DNA from: Harmothoe impar
Lineage: Eukaryota; Annelida; Polychaeta; Phyllodocida; Polynoidae
Reading direction: 5' to 3'
Length of the DNA stretch: 64,000 nucleotides
Assembly: GCA_947462335.1 (NCBI GenBank)
Contig: OX381716.1
Coordinates: 5,342,861 to 5,406,860, forward strand
The position numbers were made by a program, and so were the translations under genes. Under the pieces are notes generated by a model. It searched no databases. It saw nothing but the letters and a program-made list of their open reading frames with translations, and was not told where the DNA came from. This document shows positions 25,115 to 36,651 of this stretch, piece after piece. Within the stretch, counting starts at the first letter, position 1. The number at the start of each line of letters is the position of its first letter.

Positions 25115-26149
25115 CGGTCTCCTTACTAATTTCACTTGACCAGGCTGGCAGGGTCAACTAGTCTAGGTAATTGCAACCACAAGGGTGGCTACTCAAGATC
25201 CAAGTAGACCTACTACTACGAGATTGTCTTTTGACCACTCTGCCGCCTGGTGATTACATGCTCTAGTCTAGCTCGCCATACCCTAGTATAGTTCTCCGCT
25301 CTTTTGGTCAGATGGCGCCACAATAGGATTTTTGTACATTTCTACGATACTCGCGAACATTTTAAACGCATAATGAACTATATAAGCAACAAAGCACACT
25401 TCTAATATATTGAATATAAAAAACATGTCAATGTTGTGTATTTCTGATAGAATGAGGCAGTTTCTTTAAAATATCAACTAAACTATAGCGAGATGAAAAA
25501 TACTACACCATATCTAAAGCGATATAAAAGATATATATAGTCAGAACCTCTCACGGATCGGTATTCTGCAACGGATCACTACCACTCGTCCTCAAAAGCC
25601 ACACAGGGCTCTCTGTCCATTAGGACTTTGAGCTTTGATGCTTTTGAGGTTTGATCCTATGCTGCCTAACATGAGGTGTAATTAATAACACCGATGTTAG
25701 TTGGCCCCTCTTTAGGGGCCACACAATAAACAAAGAATAGAAAGACTAAGGGACCGTTCACAAACGTCACCCCTATTTTTCTACGGGGTGGGTAGGTCTT
25801 AGGTTTAGCACTATCTGTCGTTGCAAATGGTGCTCGTGTAGAGTCGGCATGATGTACCAAAAGAACATTTATACACAATGATACCATTGTACAAATGTGT
25901 ATACCTAGTAGGCAATGTCTAATCATCAAATCTAAGAGGGTACTATAGTTTTATTATACTTTTATAGGCTATTTTAAAATCCAAGCTTAGCCTAGTTCAT
26001 AGTCTCCTTACCAATTTTCACTTGACCAGGCTGGCAGAGCCAACTAGTCTAGGTAATTATAACCACAAGGGTGGCTACTCAAGATCCAAGTAGACCTACT
26101 ACTACGAGATTGCCTTTTGACCACTCTGCCGCCTAGTGATATTTCTATA
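25115..26149. repeat. Pair of about 145-bp direct repeats, 890 bp apart
   Basis: 25115-25260 and 26005-26149 are nearly identical (both contain CAAGGGTGGCTACTCAAGAT and ACTACTACGAGATTG). The second copy abuts the right TIR. Between them lie a small 10-bp-arm hairpin at 25590-25649 and no recognisable gene. Confidence 0.75.
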
Positions 26150-26558
26150 TATAAGTTATATAACTTTGTTTGTTTACAAACAGTCACGTGTCACATGGTG
26201 TTGTTTACAAACAAGAGAGCCACGTGGTGTTGTTTACAAACAAAACCCTAAGTAGGTCACGTTACCATAGTTACCAGAATGCCGGCTTCTGATTGGCTGA
26301 GTCTAAGTAGGTCACGTGACGTAAGTAGGTCACGTTACCATGGTTACCAGAATGCCGGCCTCTGATTGGCTGAGAGCTTCTAAGTAGGTCAGTAGGTCAC
26401 CCAGAATGCTGGCTTCTGATTGGCTGAGAGTCCTAAGTAGGTCACGTTACCATGGCAACGGGTCACGTGACCAAATGGAGGCCTCTGATTGGCTGCATAT
26501 CGATTGAGTAATAAACAGTACTTAAGCATAGTCCCGTTCCGATACATTATATACTACT
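26150..26558. repeat. Right terminal inverted repeat of the truncated Polinton-related element
   Basis: Matches 45559-45968 closely, from CTATATATAAGTT through repeated TTGTTTACAAACA, CACGTG and GATTGGCTGAG motifs to the terminal GTCCCGTTCCGATACAT and ACTACT. The few substitutions and indels show that the two elements diverged after sharing an ancestor. Confidence 0.85.
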
Positions 26559-28035
26559 GGCCTGCAATACCCACAAGTCACTACTTCTACAGGCCTCAGG
26601 ACCCTTGCTGTGTTGAGGTCAGAATAATCCCCTGTGGTGAGGTGCTGATTAACTCTTAGTGTGATATATCATTAACACAGCAGTCTATCAGCCTAGTGTA
26701 GTCAGTCCCTGAGCAGGACACACTTAGTGTGGTCCTGTACAGCTTCCTTCCACCATTAGGTATGGTCCTAAAGATTGTGTTTGCTGCTGTAAAGGATTAA
26801 AGATCTGTACCAAGCTAGTATTGCTTGGGCAGCTCAAGCATGAAGTATGTTGGCTGAACGTTGACTGCAGGGACTATTTCACTGACATGGGTCAGCCATG
26901 ATTCAGTCGACAAATGAAAGTTGACAATGCTAAAATATATTATGAACGAATCTGAACCACAGTTGATTCTATCAGGGAAATTCTCCCTGATGGAGAGTTC
27001 TGGTTGTGCAACCAGGCTCCTTTAGGTTCCATCTGTCAATGTGTGGACTAGAATGACAAAAATAGATTAAACAATATCCTTACATTATTGCCAGAGACTT
27101 CTAAAAATTGCTATTCTACAGCCTAGTTCTACACACAAACAGCAGAACAAGGTGGATGCATGACTAACTGCCAGAGAAGTGCTGGGGTTGCTGGGGTTGA
27201 TATATGTTAGGATATATATGTATGGAGATTGGACATAAATACCTAGCTGTGACTTCCCAAAGTACCCAGCTCTCTTCACCAAATCAGGCAAATGCCAGAA
27301 CTATAGCCTCCACAACAGTCAGAACCAGCAAATCTGCTAGAGCAAATGCCTTCTTTAAATTCCTGAATATTTGCCTATTTACAGCTTTTAAATTATATTG
27401 AAGCTACTATCAAACCAGTACTGTAAATTCTGCCTCATGTATAAGCTTCACATCTAGACATGTTTGGTATAAGATTAAAGTCTGACTCTTGTACAAGCTT
27501 ATACATGATAACTTAAGGTATTAGTTAGTAGATCTCATCTAGGTCCTAGGTGGGCTGCAATATGGGACCTGTCAAGTGGGCCCAAAATAACCATGTTCAT
27601 TAGGGAATGCTGGCTAGTTAGAGAGTAAAACAGAAAACCACTTGTTAAAATTATTCAACTGATCAAAATTCTATGCATTATCCGAAGCAATATACATTCT
27701 CACAAAAACAAACCTATAGGATCAAATGTCCTCCATAGCCAATAAACAGAACTGAATTTATTGCTGTGAAAGTAAACACGGATACAGGCTACCATAATGC
27801 AGCTGCAGCCACGGGCGGAAACTAAAAATGTGTGAGTATGCGTATTGGATTCACTCAGCCTCTCACAGTAATATGTGGTGGGTCATTTGGCATGCCACAT
27901 TATGAAAAAACTCATCATGCCTAAACATCATCATGACTAAACTTTAACTATTTCTGTATTCCTCCTTTGGAGCAATAGTGCTGAAACTCACAGGCTGATA
28001 CATTAAGTGACTTTCTATTTTCAGTGGCCTGTTAA

Positions 28036-28775
28036 AGGTAGGAGCCAGGGTTCGATCAATTGTGATCTACCAACAATTTCTCTTAATCATATGGGACTAT
28101 ATTAGTTTGATACATGATGATATGATAAAGCAAAAAATCAATACTTCATAGTGCTAGATTTTGATATATTGGCAACTGAAGATAGGACACCCTTAACAAC
28201 AGCTGGCTATGGGAAAATCACTTTTTTTTCCACATTTCCCAACTTTTTGAAAATTTTACCAAGAATATCTCAAACAAACTTCTCAGATATTTAGAGGAGA
28301 TCATTTGTAACACAACCAATCCAGAAGAATTAATTGTCATAGATGAAACTAAAGAGCCATGACCTATTTAGGAAAAAAACGCCAATAAAGAAAATTGTAT
28401 TTTTTTACATTCCGCAACACAGAAAATAAAAGTGCCAACAATTTGTAACCAAAACCCTAGCCATCTGTACATAAAATCATGTGAAACATTTTACCACCAA
28501 AATGATAGTGATTTATTGATGAATTGATACGGTTTGGGAATTATTCAAATATTTTCTAGTCGGTCTAAACACTTATAATAGAGTAGCGCGCATCTTTTAG
28601 CAACAATGGAAAACAGTGACAAGATTTGTAGAACACCATAATGTGGCATATTAAGGGTTAGAAGAGGTGAGCTAGGACAAGTACAAGAGAGAAATATCAC
28701 TTTATCATGATTATAGGTAGTTTCATTTTTTTGCCACTAGGTGCCATACATGTGCATAGACTCTGGCTTCTACCT
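28036..28775. mobile_element. 740-bp MITE-like element with TTAA target duplication
   Basis: Flanked by TTAA at 28032-28035 and 28776-28779. Ends are inverted: AGGTAGGAGCCAGGG on the left and the complement of AGGTAGAAGCCAGAG on the right. Copy A of the host block lacks it, keeping GCTAATGTGGGG at the empty site (near 16402). No transposase ORF. TTAA duplication suggests a piggyBac-type partner, which is inference. Confidence 0.65.
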
Positions 28776-29149
28776 TTAATGTGGGGGAATGTCTCCCATG
28801 GCTCTCCTCTATTATGTTGTAATCCTCCTGTGTCCCTCACACTCTGAACAGCTTATACCACCTGATTATGGGCCTTATCACCTTTCACTTTGAGATGCGT
28901 CCCCCTGTCCAGAGGTGAGGTAGTAAGAGGGATTGAGTTATTAAGGGGTTTTCTTTGAAGGTGTCTGAGTACCCCTACACCTCACACATGGGGTAGGTAC
29001 CCATCTTAGTACCCCTTGTCATGCTACCAAGTCCCACCTCCTCATTTACAGCCTACTCCCCGACAAGAGGTGTCTGCATCCTATCACCTACAGTATGTTC
29101 TGGTTCTAGTTAATCAACACATTCCCTGCTCCCACGCCACTATCCTGTA

Positions 29150-29380
29150 CCCCTCACCATGCCTCCACCATAAACCTCCCCTGATATGGTCCAGGCCCCA
29201 TAAGGAGCCAACAGCAGACACTACCCCTCACCCCTCACCATGCCTCCACCATAAACCTCCCCTGATATGGTCCAGGCCCCATAAGGAGCCAACAGCAGAC
29301 ACTACCCCTCACCCCTCACCATGCCTCCACCATAAACCTCCCCTGATATGGTCCAGGCCCCATAAGGAGCCAGCAGCATC
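29150..29380. repeat. Tandem repeat, 81-bp unit, three copies
   Basis: Three near-identical units starting CCTCACCATGCCTCCACC. The 81-bp length is divisible by three and leaves an open frame across all units, which explains the 133-residue repetitive ORF at 29016-29417; I do not treat that as a gene. Confidence 0.8.
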
Positions 29381-30016
29381 TACAGGCCTGCCATGGTGGT
29401 CTGCCTACAGATGTTAGAGACACTGTACCACCCTATTCCTAATCTACCTACCACCCGGTCTATGAGCCAATACAAGGAGTAAGCTGTAGGGGAGACTAGC
29501 AAAGCTGTTGTATTGACTTCAACACTGGTAAGACAGAGGGGTAATTCTTTCCCCAACAAGAAACTAATAGAAAGAGTACATGTGTGGAATAGGGCCGCAC
29601 AGCACCTATTACCTATGATGCATCTCAGAACTCTTCTAGACTAAATCCCCATCCGAGATGCATAAGGGATGCTTAGAGAGTGCACAGCTCTGAGTAGCTG
29701 CAGCAATCTATGATGAGCTGTGCCTGAAGCCAGCAGCAACATAGGGACCTAGTTATGGTGCAGCACCGCCCTACTCCTAACCTGATAACCACCCTGTATA
29801 TGAGCTGACACAAACATTGAATGTGTTGGATGGCACCTTGCCTAATCAACTACCTATAATGTACCACACCCAAGAAAAGGCAATTGCTGAGACCATTTTT
29901 TATTTCATAAATATGGTTTTGAAATGCTTGCAGTGCTTTAGTACGAACCTTTTGAATATAGGAATAAAATATATCAACAACAAGTAACTTTATAGTGCTT
30001 TATACTTCGAAGTCTA

Positions 30017-33000
30017 AGATAAGATAAGATAAGATAAGATAAGATAATTGTTTATCATCCTGTGCAGTACATAAAGCTTTCGCCCAGTTTCAGAACTACA
30101 CAGCAGTTTTATGAGTACAAGTTTTGATTGATCAAGGTGGTGCAGGATGAAAACACATTTGGCGAGGATGAGACTTAAACTTGGAGTAGTTAGTAATACA
30201 TTAGATGTTAATAATTTGGTTTAACCCTTTTTTCTGAAAGTTTGAGAAGGCATCATATGATTTGATACTTCGAATATCACTGTCTAGCTCATTCCAGTGT
30301 GTTGGGCCCCTATAAACAAAGGATCTTTATGAGATTGCTCTTTTGTAGTTTGGGATTACTAGGCGGGGTCCAGCATGAGATCTGGTCTGGAGATTTCTTT
30401 TGTCCAGGTATTTTGGGTTCTGTGCTCGTTTGTACATCATCTTCAGTAAATCAGAGTTAGCTCTATCTTCCAGTGTGTTCATTTCTGATAGTACATGGAT
30501 GAGAGGGGTATGGGCAAGATGGGGGAGGCCCAGGCATCTTTTTATGACGAAGTTTTGTAAAGTTTGCAATTTTTTGAGTTTGTTTTTAGTTGCTCCTGCA
30601 TAGAGCACGTTGCCATATTCCATGGCGGGACGGATCTTAGTGGCGTATATGTCTAAGGCTATGTCATCATTTATAAATTTATTTACTCTATTGAGCATCT
30701 TAACCTTGTATTTGCAGTTTCTGTGGGAGATATTGATGTGTTTTGCAAAACTTAGTTTTTCATCCAGAGTGATTCCCAGGTATTTATATGAATTGACCTG
30801 TACTAGTGTGTTCCCTGCAAGGGTGATTTTGCATTTCTTTATCTTTTTTCTTTGGTGGGTGGTACCAACACACATGATTTTTGTCTTTTTGGGGTTCATT
30901 GCCATCTTGTTAGTTTTGCACCAGTTGTTTAGTCTAGTGAGATCATGTTGCAGGTCAGCTACCATATTGACTTTGGTCTTACTGGTGGTGTATAGAATAG
31001 TGTCGTCGGCGTACAGTAAGGTGCTGGTTTTTTCTATGATTCCTGGTATGACATTTACAAAGATGGTAAAGAGCATAGGCCCCAATATACTGCCTTGTGG
31101 TACCCCCTGCTTTATGCCCATGAGGTCTGAACTGATGTCGTTTGCTGTGACATGTTGTTGCTTTTCCGAGAGATAGCTTGTGAACCATTTTATTGTATTT
31201 TCTTTAAAGCCTAGATGAGTTAATTTGGTGATTAGCAGCGGGTGATTTATACAATCGAATGCTTTGGAAAAATCGACAAAAGCTATGAGTGTTGTTTGTT
31301 TACTTTCAATATTTTTATATACATTATCTAAGAGAGAGGCTACTGTTGAGATGGTGGAGGCACCCTTCCTGAAGCCGTTCTGTAAAGGGTTAATGAGGTT
31401 GTTTTCTTCTAAATACTTGGAACATTGTTTGTAAATTACTATTTCATAGAGTTTGCCGGGTAGGGGTATTAATGAGATTGGCCTAAGTTGAGAGGGGGTA
31501 TTTGCACTTAGAACTTTCTTTAGAGGTTTTACCTGGGATATTTTCCATGCTTTTGGGAAAGTACCTTTGTCTATACCTGTGTTGAAAATATGTAAAACAT
31601 GTGTTGGCATGTGAGAGCATACATCAATGAATACCCTTGCTGAAATGTGTTTAAGGGCTGAGTTTTTTGTTGTATCTATTCTCTTACATGCCTCCTTGAG
31701 GTCTTGCTCCGTTACGTGTTCCAGGTTAAGGGAGGTGTTTGTTTGTATACCGTTGGTATACCCATTCTTCCTCGTTGTTGTTTAGAATGTTGCCCACATT
31801 AACAAAGAATTTGTTTATTTCATCTGCTACCAAGCTTTCGGGTATAGGTTCTCCCGTGGTTTGGTCAAAAAGATTTATTTTCTGACTTGTTGCCTTTGCA
31901 TCAGGTAATAGGAGTTTGATTGCTCGCCAAAACTTCTTTGCGTCATTCCCTGCCTTCTCCAGTTCACTCATGATGTAGCCTCTTTTTGCATTTCTAATTT
32001 TAGTTTTCAGATCTCTCTTAGCCCTCTTGAAGATCTCCCAGTCAGCCTGTATTTTTGTTCTATGTGCAGTTTTCTGCAGTTTCCGCTTGTTTTTTATATC
32101 CTGAAGAATATCTGGGTTCATCCATTTAATAGGATGTAGAGGGACTATGTAGTCCTTGACTGGGTGCTCTCTGTCTAAGTAGTTGTTTATATACCCACTA
32201 AGAATTTCCCATTGTTCATCCACTGATGTGCTATTGTAGAACCTTTCCCAATCTAGTCCCCTTAGCTCGGTAATGAATTTCTGACTGTCATAATTTTTGT
32301 ATGAACGCTGTGTTACCTTTTTTCGCTGCTCATTAGATTTGTCCTTTTTTCTTCCTGCATACACCATGTCATGGTCACTAATTGCAACTTTGTGGGTGCC
32401 TGAGTGCCTGAGATTTTGTGAATTTGTAAAGATAAGGTCAAGTGTGGTCTCACCCTCAGGGGTTACACGGGTTGGTGTTTTTATAGTTTGTTCTAGTCCA
32501 AAACTAGCTGTTAGCGCCAGCAGGGTTTCAGTGACATTGTTTTTCTGTGATGTTTATGTTCATGTCACCTGCAAGGTAGATTTCCCAATGGGGGTGTTCT
32601 CTCAATTTGGTAAGGGCTTCTAGCATGTAGGCATTGAAGGTCGCCTTATTTCCGTCAGGTGGTCTGTAACAGTTACACAGGGCAAAGATTTTGGCATTTG
32701 TTTGGTGGCAGACCAACCATTGTGCTTCAATGTCTAAATTATTTCTGTTTAGTGCTCGCAGGGATTCTGAGTCCACTTGTATGCTGTCTTTGACATAGAC
32801 TCCTATACCTCCTCCTGTGTCCCTCCCCAACAGATCCCTGTCCTGTCGATAAAATTGATAGCCATTGATATGTACCTGCGCATCAGGTGTATCTTCTTGA
32901 AGCCATGTTTCAGAGATCCCCATAACCGGAATTTGTAGTTCATGTATCAATATATTAACTTCTTCAATATCTGGTTGTAGGCTTCTTGTATTTAAATGGG

Positions 33001-33333
33001 CTATGTAGAAGGCCTTGATGCCATCAAGGTAGCTATTCAGGGCGGTATATGGTGGTGGGCATTGTAATCTGGCACTCCAGAGTTTAAGGGATGATTAATA
33101 ATGAGAGATGGGAAAATGCTTCCAAAAGCTTCCCACATATGAGGGTTGGGCGGGAGCTCCAATGTATTCAGACTGCCTATAAGCAGTTTTATTATATAGT
33201 GGCTGTTTGTTTTATGATGAGGAAACAAATGATATGTATCCCAAATAGCGTTAAAATCAAAGTGTAGGGGAGGAATTTTTTGCTAATAATTTTCCTCCTA
33301 ATATGCTTGTGTATTTATCAAGTTACGTCCTGG
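30017..33333 (-). mobile_element. 5'-truncated or degraded non-LTR retrotransposon (CR1/Jockey-like)
   Basis: Absent from host copy A, and flanked by AGTCTA at 30011-30016 and 33334-33339. On the minus strand it carries an APE-type endonuclease region followed by a reverse transcriptase and ends in a short microsatellite tail (TTATC-type pentanucleotide, 30015-30050), as CR1/L2-type elements do. Upstream of about 33050 no coding similarity is clear, so the 5' end is uncertain. Confidence 0.75.
30327..32950 (-). pseudogene. LINE ORF2 remnant: endonuclease plus reverse transcriptase, frame-broken
   Basis: Three open segments lie in succession on the minus strand. 32950-32528 is the APE endonuclease start (ISETWLQED, GGIGVYVKD, LAGDMNI); the reading can be followed upstream in sequence as AHLNTRSL. 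32367-31726 is a linker. 31610-30327 is a reverse transcriptase with FVDFSKAFDCINHPLL, GVPQGSILGPMLF and the catalytic LLYADDTILY. Frame breaks and stops separate the segments, so the copy is probably dead. The segment order and motifs fit clades of the CR1/Jockey group; the exact clade needs a tree. Confidence 0.8.
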
Positions 33334-34262
33334 AGTCTAGAGTTTGATACATGTAAAACACAAAAGAATGAGAGGTATCTGTAGAGATTATATGGGTGTG
33401 GGATAATGTCCTGATATAACGGGAGGTAAAACAGGAACAGGGTATGAATAGAGATGATGTGGACATGTTAAGTTAAATATACCATCTGGAGAGGGTCAAA
33501 TTGTGGTATGACTTAAATGATGGGGCAGATGCAGGAGTTTATTTTTTATGAAATACAGCAGTCCCATTGACTTAACCAAAGAATGCCGTATTGCACACCC
33601 CCCGTGAAATAACCCATGGCCGTATTTCACGGCCCTGTGACGTCATCAACACGGCGCTTTGTTTACATTTGAATGGCGTAGAAAGAAGCCAATTTAGCCT
33701 TTTTAGGCTCCCCCCTACCATAATTTTGGTATTTTGAATCGAAAAATAAACACAAAGGCACACTCGTTTTAGTCTGTTGTAGGGTTATTTCACTTGTTGA
33801 AGAGGGGGCCGCATTTCACTCGGCCTACGGCCTCGTGAAATACGGCCCCCCTTCAACTCGTAAAATAACCCTGTCAACAGACTAAAACTCGTGAACCTTT
33901 GTCTATGTATTAATCCTGTTGGCTGTAAACTGTAGACTGGCAGTGTTGACAGTGCTGGGTGTTTGGAACTGCTTCTTGAGTAGGTGAACAACATGTTTGC
34001 CTTCACCCAGACTGCCATAGCAGCTATACATGGTGTGTGTATGGTCCATGACAAACTAGGATTTGGATGTGATGAGGTCTTTTGTGACAGTGTATTTATA
34101 TTAAAGCCAATCTAAATACGAGCAAAACATCTTGCATAGACATCTATTGGGCCATTTTCATAACTGTACTTGATTGACATAGTCTTTCTTTACAACATTG
34201 TATGTAGTACATAGTCAGACCCAGCACAGGCTGCAGCTGAACACATCTGGTACACCTAGAGC
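33334..34262. repeat. Segmental duplication block D2', second part, non-coding
   Basis: Resumes collinearity with copy A (17560-18073) after the LINE, interrupted by the hairpin insertion at 33540-33905. No gene. Confidence 0.65.
33540..33905. mobile_element. Hairpin-containing insertion (MITE-like) around GTGAAATACGGCC
   Basis: Copy A lacks these roughly 360 bp (junction near 17750). The right half is a palindrome, about 33751-33905, centred on TCGGCCTACGGCCTCG. Its arms carry GGGTTATTTCACTTGTTGAAG and the inverted counterpart. No ORF of interest. Termini and target duplication are not clear. Confidence 0.6.
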
Positions 34263-35470
34263 AGGAGGGCTGAATGGGCAGCCTTACAAGGTTATAGGAG
34301 GACTGAATGGGCAGCCTTACAAGGTTATAGGAGGGCTGAATGGGCTGCCTTACAAGGTTATAGGAGGGCTGAATGGGCAGCCTTACAAGGTTATAGGAGG
34401 GCTGAATGGGCAGCCTTACAAGGTTATAGGAGGGCTGAATGGGCAGCCTTACAAGGTTAAAGGAGGGCTGAATGGGCAGCCTTACAAGGTTAAAGGAGGG
34501 CTGAATGGGCAGCCTTACAAGGTTATAAGAGGGCTGAATGGGCAGCCTTACAAGGTTATAGGAGGACTGAATGGGCAGCCTTACAAGGTTAAAGGAGGGC
34601 TGAATGGGCAGCCTTACAAGGTTAAAGGAGGGCTGAATGGGCAGCCTTACAAGGTTATAGGAGGACTGAATGGGCAGCCTTACAAGGTTAAAGGAGGGCT
34701 GAATGGGCAGCCTTACAAGGTTATAGGAGGGCTGAATGGGCAGCCTTACAAGGTTATAGGAGGACTGAATGGGCAGCCTTACAAGGTTATAGGAGGGCTG
34801 AATGGGCAGCCGTACAAGGTTATAGGAGGGCTGAATGGGCAGCCATACAAGGTTACAGGAGGGCTGAATGGGCAGCCTTACAAGGTTATAGGAGGGCTGA
34901 ATGGGCAGCCGTACAAGGTTATAGGAGGGCTGAATGGACAGCCTTACAAGGTTATAGGAGGGCTGAATGGGCAGCCTTACAAGGTTATAGGAGGACTGAA
35001 TGGGCAGCCTTACAAGGTTATAGGAGGACTGAATGGGCAGCCTTACAAGGTTATAGCAGGGCTGAATGGGCAGCCTTACAAGGTTATAGGAGGGCTGAAT
35101 GGGCAGCCTTACAAGGTTATATGAGGACTGAATGGGCAGCCTTACAAGGTTATAGGAGGGCTGAATGGGCAGCCTTACAAGGTTATATGAGGACTGAATG
35201 GGCAGCCTTACAAGGTTATAGGAGGGCTGAATGGGCAGCCTTACTTTGTTATAGGAGGGCTGAATGGGCAGCCTTACAAGGTTATAGGAGGGCAGAACGG
35301 GCAGCCTTACACGGTTATAGGAGGGCTGAATGGGCAGCCGTACAAGGGTTCAGGAGGGCTGAATGGGCAGCCTTACAAGGTTATAGGAGGACTGAATGGG
35401 CAGCCTTACAAGGTTATAGGAGGGCTGAATGGGCAGCCTTACAAGGTTATAGGGGGGCTGAATGGGCAGC
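34263..35470. repeat. 33-bp minisatellite, left array (about 36 units)
   Basis: Unit: AGGAGGGCTGAATGGGCAGC followed by CTTACAAGGTTAT, with little divergence. The array stops at the Polinton target duplication (GGCAGC, 35465-35470). Because 33 is divisible by three the array gives artificial long ORFs with an 11-residue repeat. Host copy A has one unit only. Confidence 0.95.
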
Positions 35471-35899
35471 AGTAGTATAGTATGTATCGGAACGGGACTA
35501 TAGTTAAGTACTGTTTATTACTCAATCGACCTGCAGCCAATCAGAGGCCTCCATTTGGTCACGTGACCCGTTGCCATGGTAACGTGACCTACTTAGGGCT
35601 CTCAGCCAATCAGAAGCCAGCATTCTGGGTGACCTACTGACCTACTTAGAAGCTCTCAGCCAATCAGAGGCCGGCATTCTGGTAACCATGGTAACGTGAC
35701 CTATTTACGTCACGTGACCTACTTAGGCTCAGCCAATCAGAAGCCGGCATTCTGGTAACTAGGGTAACGTGACCTACTTAGGGTTTGTTTGTAAACAACA
35801 CCACGTGGCTCTCTTGTTTGTAAACAACACCACGTGACACATGACTGTTTGTAAACAAACAAACAAAAAAAAGTTATGTAACTTATATATAGAAATAAA
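35471..35899. repeat. Left terminal inverted repeat of the Polinton, 429 bp
   Basis: Reverse complement of 45559-45968 with a few substitutions and a small insertion near the inner edge (AAAAAAAAGTTATGTAACTT). Dense in repeated short motifs: TTGTTTACAAACA (forkhead-like palindrome), CACGTG E-boxes, CAGCCAATCAG (CCAAT box) and a CRE-like TTACGTCACGTGAC. These may serve as promoter, enhancer or replication-origin sites. Confidence 0.92.
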
Positions 35900-35929
35900 A
35901 ACACAACAAGATAATTTCTTTTCTTTTCA

Positions 35930-35946
35930 TTTTATTCTTTATTTTC
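35930..35946 (-). terminator. Polyadenylation signals ending the minus-strand gene cluster
   Basis: Two AATAAA hexamers read on the minus strand within AAAATAAAGAATAAAATG, just after the last minus-strand stop (35973) and before the TIR. Confidence 0.6.
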
Positions 35947-35972
35947 ATTTCAATCAGAAAAAACACACAAGT

Positions 35973-36143
35973 TTATGCTTTTTTAGCTTGCTTCTTCGAT
36001 TTGCAGCAACTCAACAGGCCGCAAAGTCTCACGCCGCCTTCACTCGCACCACCACACCCCGGACGACTTCTCTCCAATAGACATTGCACGACTTTGGATA
36101 AATCCAACACCATTTCGGCAAGGCAGAGAATCTTTGCCTCCAT
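35973..36143 (-). CDS. Possible small Cys-rich, basic-tailed protein (56 aa)
   Basis: Starts MEAKILCLAEMVLD at 36143, 26 bases after the protease stop, and ends SCCKSKKQAKKA. It has a short amphipathic helix followed by a Cys-rich, Lys-rich tail that could associate with membrane. It is the last ORF before the AATAAA signals, and its spacing from the protease matches that between other genes of the cluster. An alternative in-frame start at 36272 would overlap the protease. I do not recognise it; coding status is uncertain. Confidence 0.35.
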   Translation of the reverse strand: MEAKILCLAEMVLDLSKVVQCLLERSRPGCGGASEGGVRLCGLLSCCKSKKQAKKA

Positions 36144-36169
36144 GAAACGGCCGCCATCGCAACAACCCG

Positions 36170-36622
36170 TCACAACAGCATCATCGATAGCTTCTGACTC
36201 ACGGCCCGGTCGCTCAGCTTTGGGATTTTGCTCATGCGCATGACGCACTTCTTGGGGTTTCTTGTTCGACATGCTTCAATTAGGAAATGAACGCAATGAG
36301 GTCCACAGGTGTCAGCAGAAGTGTCTTGTAGTTGAATGCGGTTTCTTTGCCACTTGAACGGAGCAGAGCGTTCCACGAAAGACAAGAACTCCGCACTCAG
36401 CGGCGGTAAGCCGAAGGAATCAAAGTAGTACACTTCACCCGTGCTCGACACGTAAAACGCCACCCAATGCTGACCTGGTAAATGTTGCGGATCTGTGTTG
36501 CTCACGAAACAAGTGTCTTTGATAGGGTGCTTCGGAATAGTGTCACAAGAGAAAACGCCCAGGAAACGATGTTTTGTGTGAACGTTTTCCTTCAACACTC
36601 TGCTTATTTCAAGCGTGTTCAT
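36170..36622 (-). CDS. Adenain-like maturation cysteine protease (PRO), 150 aa
   Basis: Predicted virion maturation protease that cleaves core and minor capsid precursors inside the particle. The start at 36622 (MNTLEISRVL) lies 29 bases after the capsid gene's stop; the longer open frame upstream overlaps the capsid gene and is disregarded. The catalytic set of the adenovirus protease family is visible in order: H52 in GQHW, D68 in YYFDSFG, Q99, and C106 in DTCGPHC. The Q-to-C spacing of seven matches adenain. Length is slightly shorter than the roughly 200 residues of adenovirus protease. Nothing appears broken. Confidence 0.9.
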   Translation of the reverse strand: MNTLEISRVLKENVHTKHRFLGVFSCDTIPKHPIKDTCFVSNTDPQHLPGQHWVAFYVSSTGEVYYFDSFGLPPLSAEFLSFVERSAPFKWQRNRIQLQDTSADTCGPHCVHFLIEACRTRNPKKCVMRMSKIPKLSDRAVSQKLSMMLL

Positions 36623-36651
36623 ACGATACGCCAAGTACCGCCGTCTTGTCT

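Larger units (their letters stand above)
22855..26558. mobile_element. Truncated Polinton-related element (right end only)
   Basis: The right end (26150-26558) matches the right TIR of the complete Polinton and ends in the same ...ATACTACT terminus. The block 24290-24540 matches 44210-44600 of that element. The left part, including any capsid, integrase and ATPase genes, is missing. At 22854/22855 the sequence changes from host block D2 copy A straight into element DNA, and at 26559 host block D2 copy B begins. Cargo differs from the complete copy: two overlapping minus-strand ORFs and a plus-strand promoter. A GGCCTG hexamer at 26559-26564 would be the right target duplication; the left one is lost. 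Confidence 0.8.
26559..30010. repeat. Segmental duplication block D2' (copy B), first part, non-coding
   Basis: Collinear with copy A from 14827 (CCTGCAATAC) to about 17549. No gene is supported. It begins exactly at the end of the truncated element's TIR. Confidence 0.7.

Noticed and set aside
29016..29417. 133-residue Pro/His-rich ORF
   Set aside because: Result of an 81-bp tandem repeat open in frame.
30610..31176. 188-residue plus-strand ORF
   Set aside because: Antisense of the LINE reverse transcriptase.
34198..35480. Long ORFs with an 11-residue repeat (308 and 119 aa), also at 45899-46528
   Set aside because: They are produced by the 33-bp minisatellite, whose length is a multiple of three. 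The other strand is also open, and the paralogous locus has only one unit.
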